64,000 bases of DNA, from the NCBI GenBank assembly GCA_001661515.1, contig LUVW01000013.1:938816-1002815 (forward strand), written 5' to 3'. This document shows positions 23,435 to 34,300 of the stretch, in pieces. Position 1 is the stretch's first letter; each line of letters starts with the position of its first letter. The stretch is from Capniomyces stellatus. Lineage: Eukaryota; Kickxellomycota; Harpellomycetes; Harpellales; Legeriomycetaceae. The notes beneath the pieces were generated by a model. The model had not been told where the DNA came from. It worked only from the letters and a program-made list of their open reading frames with translations, and ran no database searches. The position numbers and the translations under genes are program-made.

Positions 23435-26198
23435 TGATCTTTGGCTGGCTCTATACAGAGAAATATTTTTGTTGAAAACTTTAAAGAAAGGTTGTCTAGT
23501 GATTATTTTGATGTTTAAAGACATAAGTCAAGATTTTGTAGACTTTGGTTAGGTAGGCCAGTGTTAAGCAGCTCGCTCTATATAGCTTTAAGAATATACT
23601 GAAATTGCTATTGTATTTCACACCTATTTTACTATTCAACTAGAATTGATTATTGGACTTTATTCCCTCTAAGTGCTCGTTGCCTTAAAATTGAATGAAC
23701 AAGTGAAATTGAAAGAATCTTTTAAACACAATAGTTTCGGTATTGTATTTTGTATTTTGTAATTAGGTGAAATTGGCGTAATCAGAGTACGAATATGGTT
23801 TTTTTGTTTATTACTATTATCGAAAGATGAGTATGCTTTTGTCTTTTTTTCTTTTTCTTGATTGTATTTTTATTGTTAGCAACCTAATTTTTTTTCATTT
23901 AGTAAATTTAGGTTAGTAGATAAAAAGTAAGGTAGCCACGCTTAAAAAACAGGAATGATCCACTTTTAGGGAATGAGCGAGTTGCTAAAATAGACCAAAT
24001 TTATTAAACCCACCCGTTTATATACAATCTGGGTTAGGCTGTCTGGTCAGACTAATGGTCGATATAAAAGGTTTAAAGCACAATCTGCTGAAGTTGAATA
24101 CTTTGACTCACAACTAATCTGCGGGCTCGTGTAAAATATCCATCTTTTCATCCCAACAGAGTTTTGTGTTGGAAAGCCCACAGTTTAGAACCCCAGAAAC
24201 AGTATCATTAGGATCAAGTTTTATATACCGTGTATTGGTGGTTCCAGGTAGCATCCTATAAAAGGTACAGTATCCCCGGAAAAAAAGAGAGAAAAAAACC
24301 GCGAAAAACGTCTGCTGTGATAAAACAGAACAAATTTGATCCACAATAAAAATGACCTAGTCCAAAAGATCGCCCCTCTCCCCCAAAAGTGTCTATTTAA
24401 AGCCCAACCAAAAAGCGAAAGCTTAAACGTTGGTATAAAGCGTAAAAATAAACCTTCTGAAAGTCTAAAGACAGTTCTTGTCAATTAGGAATCAAACAAG
24501 CATAAGGGTATGATTGAGTTTTGATGCCATTTATGCGTGTCTGTTTGATTTTTTTGATTTTTGTTAATAGTAAAATAGTTGAGTATTGTAGGTCCAGAAA
24601 TTGCGCCCACTACAATTGGCCTTCCAAGAATGGAAATGCCTAAATAGCAACCGCACCCAAATCCGAATCCCCTACCAACTAAAACCAGGTAAAAAAGTAA
24701 ATTTTTACCCAGAATCAGAATTGAATAGCAAACTAGTATCCCAAATCATGACGGCCCAAGACATCAATGATTCATAACAGAATTACAAATCTATATGACA
24801 GGGTGCTTTTTAAAGAAATGAGGGTCTTATTAGGTACCCAATACAGTTGAAATACCTAAAGTGTTGTAAAGATTTCAAACTGTCTGCTTCGAAATTTGGT
24901 TAGTTAAAAAAAAACATTTAATTCAAAGTTATGGGGTATATATTTTACATTGTTTTTATTGGTAGGTTGGTTTGGTTAATTTGATTAATTTGCAAAGCTG
25001 AAATGCTTTGTTATTTGCTGCGCTCTGATCGTAACAGACATTTGCAGTAGCGTTTTACTGGCAAACAAAGGTTTGCAGTTTTTCAACTGGGTATTTTATT
25101 ATTTTTTTCGAACCTTGGTAAACAACAAAGTGCAGACTAAAAGAAAAAAGAAAAGGCACATAGCATAGCGACTGGGCAGATAAATTATAGCGCTGGCCAA
25201 ACTATTGGCGTTGTAGTTTGGGTAGTCGATACGATGCTGCTCTTGGGTATATTCAGATTCAATATTGTTCACATTTTTCCTCATTAATCGTGTGTTATTT
25301 CCATGTATTTTATATCTATTTACCAAAAAAAGGAAAAACTGGCCAGAATAGCAGTTGTTGAGCAACATACACACAGTCTTGTCATATATATATGTAGCGT
25401 ATACATAGTTGATGTATGTTGTTGTAGATAGCATGTTAGAACACAGAGTCCAAGTAGGTGAGTAGCTATTGCCACAGGATATTGAAAGCGAGAATGTTGT
25501 TATTGGATAGCGCAATCATTGAACATAATTCGTCATCATTTACAAATACACCTTGATTTTAAATCAGAGCATGAGGCCAAGTGCATTTCTATAAGAAAGA
25601 AAGCTGGCAATGATTATGATTGATATACTTGACCTTACCCTTCCTGCAGTTATTATACAAACTAAACAGTCGCTTCTGAGTAAAAAATTCTATTCGTTTA
25701 TAACGTGTTGTCATTTACATTTGTAAAATAAAAAGTGCTGCAATGTTATCTATAAAGCTTCGTTTATGATATGTTTGTGAGACCATTTGCTGTCATATCG
25801 AGTTTAGCTATAGGTCAAGGAGATAAAGACTTAATAGTTTGTTGCAACTATTGAAAGTGATCTTTATGAGCTAAATTTGCACACATATTTATTATTCTCG
25901 TTGCAACATCGATTTTGTAGCCAAGTCGTTGATTTTAAGGTTTAAAAACAGGGAAAAAAAAGCTATAAATAGCCAATTATAAGGCATCAATCTCGGTTGA
26001 CTTTAACAAGAGTCGAATTTTATTTTTCTCACCAGTTGTTATAGTGAGTAAAAGAGGGCGGAGATTAATCCAATATTGCCCAACAAGCAATTACAAATCC
26101 CCACAGCCACTTTGTTTTAGTTTACAATTTCACACCGAATAGGATAGGTGCTCTACAACCGGGATATTGCATTTTACTTGGAAGCTATTATCGTCAAG
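23435..26198. other. Gene-free AT-rich interval (23435-26198)
   Basis: About 2.8 kb between the divergent YCH1-like and ATM1 starts. It includes an open stretch without ATG start on the minus strand (25099-25515), ending in a hydrophobic tail and basic residues, which I do not call a gene. No RNA genes seen. Confidence 0.5.
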
Positions 26199-29100
26199 AT
26201 GAATATGTTGAAGCTAAGTTGTTCTCAAAAATGTTTTCTGAGAGACATTTCAATTCCATCAAGGAATCTACTGCTGGGCAGCATTCAAAGAACAGAGGTA
26301 AGGACCGAGCTCACCTACTCGTATATACATTTATACTCGTGTTTATAATAGTAAATTGTTGCATTTTATTTACAAAGGGTTGCAGGCTGTATGGTCTGTA
26401 ATATCGAGTTGTCCAACAAAGTAGTAATTTATCTCAATGTTTTTTTCCCTCCTTTTTTATTCTTTCCTTTTTTTGTGGTGTTTTGTGAAATATCCGAAAC
26501 CAAGCAGTTACAGACGAATATAAAAAAGCTATACTCAACAATATCGAATATCCAGTTTGGTACAAATTCACAGAATCTAAAGCATAAAATCCACGGCAAT
26601 GTCTCATTTTACGAAGCGCATAAAAAATTTATCAAGGATTCAAGATACAAATCGACCGTCAAAGAACTCGACAGCAACTTAAATCCAGAAATTGTACCCA
26701 AGTCTGTTGTAGAAGTAAAGGATCAGACAAAGGGAAAAGTCTCTGGTACCAATAATAATGTAGTCGGGAGTAAAGAAGACAATAGCAAGGGGTCTACCAA
26801 AGGTGATAAGAAGACAATGAGATCTACCGTGGAAATGATGAAAAACATAGTCAAATATGTATGGCCAAAAGATGACCCCGCTATTAAGTATAGAGTTGTG
26901 GCAGCCTTGGCACTGATGTTTATTGGGAAGGTAGGATCGATTATTATTATTTTTTTTCGTGGAAAATATTGATTTGTGCTTATATATATATATATACATA
27001 TTTATTTATGCTTGGCTGATATTTAAGGTTAAATTAATTCCAAAATGAATTTAGGGATTAAATGTTTGCGTACCAGTATTGTTTAAAAATATCATCGACT
27101 CACTGAGTGTTGACCCTGTCGCGCTTGGTGGCGCGTTGTCGACAACAGCCATAGCCATGCTTATAGGCTATGGCGGAGCAAGGCTGGGATCTGCTGTATT
27201 TCAAGAGCTACGATCAGCAGTGTTTTCAAAGGTCCAACAGGACGCGATTAGAAGGCTTGCGCAAAATGTTTACAAACACTTGCTCAGTATGGACATTAAT
27301 TTTCATTTATCGAGACAGACAGGTGGTTTGACTAGGGCAGTTGACCGAGGAACAAAGTAAGTTTGCACAGTGGGCATGTATTTTAAACTGTGGTATTGGT
27401 GTGGACTTTTACTTTAAAACAAAATATATCTAAAATATAAATAGAGGGATAAGCTTTATTCTTAATTCGATCATCATTCATCTATTCCCAACGCTGTTGG
27501 AAATTGGGATAGTTAGCACAATCTTGGTAATGATCCAATATAGCCCCTTTGCCCCAACATGGCGGCCCAACGCTTGGATATGTTTTTTGTGTGGTTCGAT
27601 GTTGAATTTTTTTTTTGTTGTGTATCGGCTTTGTGTTTGTACTTGTCTACAAAATAGGGAATGAAATTCGGCTATCAATATGTCCTGGTTACTTTAGCAA
27701 CAATGTCGTCATATGTTGCTTTCACGCTCCTCATAACAAAATGGAGGTAAATATATTGCTATCAATATACTATTTTTTTACACTTTTTTCTTTTGCGCTT
27801 TGTGATATTTTTTCCTGCTTTGGTTAATTTTTATTTTCTAGAATTTTGGAATTAGCTGGCATGATTTATCATAGTTTCAGGGTTGATAGTAATATTGAAG
27901 ATATTAAGGCTGTGTGTGTGTTGTTAACTAAAACCAAATTAGAACCAAATTCCGGGTACAGATGAACAAGGCTGACAACCAGGCGGCCTCCGTTGCATTG
28001 GATTCTTTACTCAACGTAGAAACAGTTAAAGTATGTTGGAAAAATCGCAGCAATAACAAATATCAGTACTTTTATTGATACCCTTTATTTTGTGCTTGAG
28101 TGGCGTGGATTTTGGTGTGAGAACTTGTGGATTTTATTTTGTCAATTGATCCAAATTAATTGAATTTGCAAAAAAAATATTTTTTTTAGTACTTCAATGC
28201 CGAAAAATTCCAGTTGGAGAAATACGACAAAGCACTTTCGCAGTACCAGCGCGCAGCATTGAAGACAGCAAACAGCTTGGCCGTATTGAACGCGGGCCAA
28301 AATATGATTTTTAGCGCTTCACTGGCTACAATGATGTTTTTGGCTGCCCAAGGTGTCACAAGCGGTAAGTTCCACACAATTACTAGTCTGTATTTTGGCA
28401 ATTTAACTCTTGAAAATGTTTATTTAGTAATGGGCATGCTGATTGGTGTTTTTTTTTTAATTGATTAGGCACAATGAGTGTGGGTGACATCGTTTTGGTA
28501 AACGGACTTGTATTCCAACTTTCTTTGCCGCTAAACTTTTTGGGTTCAGTGTACAGAGAAATGAACCAGGCAATGATTGATATGGATGCTTTGTTTGATT
28601 TGGAGAATATTAAGCCAAAAGTAGCTGTAAGTGCCTACGAGTCTGAGTATGATGGCTGTGCATTGGTTCACAAGGTGAATACTGATTTATTGACCATTTT
28701 TATATAAAATTTAGAGCCAAGACGAATCAAAGTCCCTTGTTGTTAGTGGGGGATCGATCGAGTTTAAAAATGTCAGCTTTACATACATGAGAGGCAGACC
28801 GATTCTAAGAGATATATCTTTTACTATTCCTGCTGGAAAAAGAGTTGCATTCGTTGGAACCAGTGGATGCGGGTTAGTTGAGATTGCTGTTCAGATAGAT
28901 GAATATTAACAATGTTGTTGTTATTGTCGTTATTGTTACGTGGTTTATTCTGTTAGAGAGTTAACATGTTGGTTATTATAAAAAAAACATATCAATATCA
29001 ATAGAAAGTCAACGATACTGAGGCTTTTATTCCGATTCTATGACCCAGTTGAAGGTAGCATATCTATTGATGGCGTACCCATTAACTCGGTACAAACAGA

Positions 29101-29834
29101 GTCACTGCGGAAAGCCTTGGCGATAGTGCCCCAGGATACGGTTCTGTTTAATGCTACCATATTTGAAAATATTGCATACGGCGACTTCAGTGCGCCGCCA
29201 GAAAAAGTGTACAAGGCAGCCAAGGAAGCCCAGATTCACAACCTAATCTTATCTCTACCTCAGGGCTATGATACACCAGTAGGTGAACGTGGTTTGATGA
29301 TATCAGGTAATTGTGGCTTAGTTAATCGAACACTTGGTGGTTTTACGTTGTAGCTATTTGTAATTGACTGCTTGTTATTTCCCATCTATATCACGGTTTA
29401 TCTGCTCCAATTGTTTTTTTTTTTTTTTTTACTTTCCGAGCAACCTAATCCAGAAATCCAACAGCAGTTTAAATTACTATTGCTTCTATCCTTGTTTAAT
29501 AGGCGGGGAAAGACAAAGAATAGCATTGGCTCGTGCTATACTAAAGCAGTCGCCCATTTTGCTGTTTGATGAGGCTACTTCAGCACTTGATGCACACACT
29601 CAACAATCAATAATGTCCAATATCAATGACATTCTAAGTCGCGAGAAATGCACTGCCATATTTGTTGCCCATCGTTTACGTACAATTTTAGATGTTGATA
29701 TAATCTACGTGATGGACAAGGGACGGATTGTAGAGCAGGGCACGCACTTGGAACTGTTGGCGTTGAAAGGAGTGTATTACGATATTTGGAATATCCAAGA
29801 GCAAAACTCTTCTTCAACCAACGGCGATGAATAG
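26199..29834 (+). CDS. ATM1: Mitochondrial ABC transporter Atm1 / ABCB7 (11 exons)
   Basis: Exons: 26199-26297, 26514-26930, 27055-27356, 27445-27526, 27658-27746, 27943-28030, 28190-28364, 28469-28626, 28715-28872, 29005-29306, 29503-29834; all phases agree, giving 733 aa. Half-transporter of the inner mitochondrial membrane that exports a glutathione/sulfur compound needed for cytosolic Fe-S cluster assembly. The N-terminus ([16 protein letters not shown]) is Arg/Ser/Lys-rich with few acidic residues, like a presequence. The membrane domain has the family-specific [19 protein letters not shown] and WRTKFR. The nucleotide-binding domain has Walker A GTSGCGKST (about 518-526, split by an intron), the Q-loop VPQDT, signature SGGERQR (also split), Walker [13 protein letters not shown] and the switch His in VAHR. 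Introns are dense here while the next two genes have none. Confidence 0.96.
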
Positions 29835-31364
29835 CATGTCCATAAGTGTAATATTGATGCTCTGTTTCCGGCTGGAGCCAGCATCCGGTTTCTGGTACTA
29901 CTAATAAAGACTCGGCTTTTAGTTTTAAGCCAAAAGAACGCTGTGATCTTTATGTTTTTAGACATTCTATTTATTTATTTAATAGTTAAATGTTTTGTGC
30001 ACTCTTTAAATTGCTTTAAAATAGTCAACCAAAGAGAAAGTCTACTTAGCCACTCTGCTGCTTTTACGGTAGTCTTCAAGCCTTTAAAAGTTCTCCACCC
30101 CCCTCAGTTGCCCAGCTTTATTTAAAACAAAACAAAACAAAACAAAACAAAACACGTCGTTTATGCGATCTGACTATGAACAAAGCTAACGGTGGAGTTT
30201 TTCACCTATTTTAAAACTTGGTATATCAATAATAAAAAAATGTTGATGCATTTGAAATTGAATTGAATTAAAAGACAGATATAGTGGCCAATAGAACGAC
30301 AGCACCACTGCTTTAAAAGAGCATAAAACCTTTCGTGATTAATTTCAAGCACTTTAATAAAATGGGGTTTCTAAAGAATGTCGTGTTGATTTTGTTGCCA
30401 ACAAATCACATAAATAAGTAAATGGGTTTGTAGATATAAACTTCAAATCCAATTTTGCAAAAAAATGCATAGTAAGTGTAATAGAAAGGAAAAAAAGGTT
30501 GGAGAGGCTTCAATAGGAAAATGAAAGTAATAATCTAAAGGGTAAAATAAAAATAGAATAAATTGCTGGCGATAAACTAATCAAGGTTAATTAGTAGCAG
30601 ATTTGCATCGTGAAAAAGAACAATTAATTTCAGTTCAAATTGAATTAGCTCACATAGAATGGTTAGATTTCAAAGAAGAAAAAAACGAATGAGAGGAGGG
30701 CATTTTGTTAATTGTAGCAGTAAGTAGGGCGAAAAAGTAACTAATTAATTCGAGATTAAAGAGTAAAATAACAGATAAAAAGTAATTAATTGGAGTAGAG
30801 AAATTAAAGTAGTGGATATAAGCCAAAAAGGTAGCAGTAAAAAAAAACGATAGTTTATTCCATAATTAAATAATGTTGTTATAAATTTGGAAAAAAGCAG
30901 TGAAATATTAGTGTTTTGTAAAGACAACTTGCAAAACAGAAAAGCGCGGTTTAAGAGTATAACTAGACAAAGAAGTAGGCAATTAAACACGACAGACAGT
31001 AATTATAAAAGGTGCGCATTACTTTTAAAAAAGGGGTCAACAAATACCAAGTAGCATTAGGATGAATAAGTAAACACGAAAACGCAAAGCAAGAAAGAAA
31101 GCAAAAAAGAAAACAATCAGATTTTGCAAAGCAAAAGCAAAAGCAAAAGCAAAAGCAAAAGCAAAAACAAATACAAAAACAAAACGCGAATTGAATTAGG
31201 TTGAGAATTGTTCTGGAACAATCAAATCCATTAGTATTAAGGGAATATTTTTTTATGGAATCCCGCTTTTAACAAAGCCAGATAACCAAGGGTCAGTGAA
31301 ATCCGAGATATATTTGTGAGTAAACGGCAGTAGAGTGGTGGCAATAAATAAAAATAAGACGCAA
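29835..31364. other. Intergenic region with two short microsatellites
   Basis: About 1.5 kb of AT-rich DNA between ATM1 and the ankyrin gene. It holds an AAAAC pentamer run (about 30124-30154) and an AAAAGC hexamer run (about 31126-31168) close to the ankyrin gene start. No gene recognised. Confidence 0.6.
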
Positions 31365-34300
31365 ATGATTGAAGAGACAAACAGCACTTCACGTGTTTTA
31401 TCGGAGGCAGAGACCGAGGTAGCAGATAGTGACTGGTTGGAGGATATACCCGAAGTCATAGGCGTAAATGCAAAAAGTAATAGAGAGAAAAAGAAAAGTA
31501 GTGATAAGGGGAGCGGTAGTCGCGATAATGAGAGTTCAACAGTCCAAAGGCAAAGTTCAGCCAAAAGTAAAAACAAAGCAGGGAAAAAGGGTGTCAACAA
31601 AAAGACAAGAAGTACTAGCCTTGATGGAAGTTCAAAAAGGCGACGGAAAGCAACAAATCGAGAGGAAGATTGGTTCTCAGGAAGCTCGTTGAGTTCCTTG
31701 GACAGTATTGATGAGCTTTCGGACATTAGAGATTCAATTGAGTCAGAGCTAAGCGATTTGAGTAGTTGGAGCGATTCAGGGAATAGCGATGAAGGAAATG
31801 GTAGTGGCAATCAGAAATCGGAGGCAGTAGAGGCAAACTTGGACATTGAGAATGTAAATTCAGATAACGAATTAGAAGAGGCGAAGGTGAACAGAGAGAA
31901 AATAAGCAGGCCAAAAAAGGCTAGTGCTGATACAGGGGAGAGAAACAAGTCTTTGGGTTCAAAAGATTCAGGCATAGCAGATCGAAAGGAGTGGAGGGAT
32001 GTTGGGAAGGATAGGAAGAGTAAAGAGACAATGTCTGAGCAAAGTGAACGAGGCTCCTCTAGCACCAATTTGGGGAGGGCACGGCGTAAACCAGGCCGGC
32101 GGAGAAAAGTGGATTATGGGGAGCCAAATAGAGTGGATGAGAGTGGGAGGAGCCAGCTGCTATATTTTGCAACTAAAGGCGATGTGGAGAGCTGCGAGAA
32201 GCTTATTAAATCAGGTGCAGACATTAATAAGGGCGATGCGCGAGGATGGACAGCGTTACATGAAGCGGCAAAACAAGGGAATGTGGAAATGGGAATGTTG
32301 TTATTTAAAATGTCAGATAAAGCAAAAGACAGAAGTCAGGTCATAAGGGTAAACGGTGCAAGTTCAAGCAAGCAAACAGCGCTGCATGAGGCAGTGGCGA
32401 GCGGAGATCTGGAGTTTGTGGAGATGCTACTGAACAACGGTGCACGGATAGATATGAAGAATGAGAGAGGGAAAACGGCACGTGATTTGTGTGTGGACAG
32501 CGTGATTAAAAAGGCGTTGGACAATGTACATCACAAGCTAAAGTCAGCGATGGTGCGGGACAGGTCGGGGCAGACTAGACTTCATAGGGCATGTAGGGTG
32601 GGTAGCTTAAGCAAAACGGTTCAGCAGTTGGAGCTGGGTGTGGATGTGGATATAGCAGATAATGCAGGGTGGACGCCGCTCCACGAAGCATCACTTGGAG
32701 GATACAAAGAGATAGTGAAAGAGTTGCTGAGGCGAGGGGCGGGGGTGGGGGGTAAAGGGCTTGAGGGAGACACGCCACTGCATGATGCATGCGCGAACGG
32801 GCACGAAAAGGTAGTGAAGCTGTTGCTTGAAGCAGGGGCCGATAGGTCAGCAAAAAACCAGAATGGAGTGACGCCAAGTGATATGGCGTCTACTGATAAA
32901 ATAAGGGCACTTTTAGAAAGCTGGGGAAGTAAAGTAAACGAAAAAGACGGCACAGACAAGGCCAAAGTAAAGTCCAACAAGCGAAGCCACGAGGATGTTG
33001 AGGATAAAGCGTTTGTAAAGCCAAAGCCAGGGATAAGACGCAATAGGCACCGATCGCGCGTAGTCTACGAAAGCGAGGATAGTGATGGCGAGGGAGCGGA
33101 GAAAGACATACTCAAGGGCGAGGGTTCACGGGGAGCTGGAAAGGGGGATACGAGAACAGAAAACACCAAATCCGAGTCAACTGATTCCAAGTCGGATAAA
33201 AATGTGTTCAAGTCGAATAGAAAGCTGAAGCCAGAGATAAGTGATGATGACTTGGGAGCTAGTAAAGGTAATGGCAGTGAGAGTGTAAGTGGGAGAAAGG
33301 GAGACAAACACAGGGCAAAGGCAGGCACAAAGGATAAATACAGGCGCAAATTTAGTAGCAGCGAGCCAAACACGAGTGACGGGGGTGAAAGTGGAGGGTC
33401 GGGTGTAAGTAGTCGAACTAGCCAAAGAAAGGTCAAACCGAACCACTCGTTAAAGCGGCTAAAAGAGGATGCAGAAAAGCCTCAGGTAAATTACTACTAC
33501 TCGACAAAGCCTGTTGTCCCAAGAGAGGAAAGAAAGCTGAAGAGTATATTATCAACTCTGGCCAGGATGGAGAAAAGGAGCAGTTTAGCCAGTACCAGTT
33601 ATTCGGGTCAACCAGGGAGTGCTTCAGAGGCTAGAGGGCAAGCAGCCAAAAAGCCACGGCTAGACAAGATGACAACAGACAAATATGACAAGAGCAGTAA
33701 GGGAGACAGAAATAGCAAAATCGTAAAGAGTGATGGTGAAGGTGAAGGTGATGCCAGTGCGGATCAAAATAAAGAAGGTGGCCTCTTTAGTAGTGGGGGG
33801 GATAGCAAAGTTAGTGACATAAAGGTAGTGGAAAGCATTGCAGATGAAGCGAGTGCAGATAGGGATGGTAAAGAGACCAGAAATAAGAGCGAGTATGGAA
33901 GCGGGAATAGGAATGAGAATGGGAATGGTCATGAGAATGGGAATACATATGGTGATGAAAATGACAATGAGAACGAAAATGTTAGCATTGTCAGCTCACG
34001 GATAGCTAGTAGAGAAGGTTCTCCATCGCATGAAACTGAAAGCATTGACAAAGCAAGATTCCAGAAGAGAGGGAGAGGTCGGCCGCCAAAATCACGTTTA
34101 AGCGAGGGTTCAATGTTGCTACTGCAAAGCTCCAATCCAAGCGATCTTAGCTGTTATGGCCAAAGTGCGGATGGGAGGCTGTTAAACCAAGTAGATAGGG
34201 AGTTTGAATCTGACGGTAATGCGTCTACAGTGTATAGATCTGACTTTGTGGATACTGAGAACGAGGGTTCAAATACAAGAGCGACAGGAAAAGTCATACC

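Noticed and set aside
24114..24484. Two overlapping minus-strand frames, one with LDPNDTVSGVLNCGLSNTK
   Set aside because: No start, no splice context and no family recognised; too weak to call.
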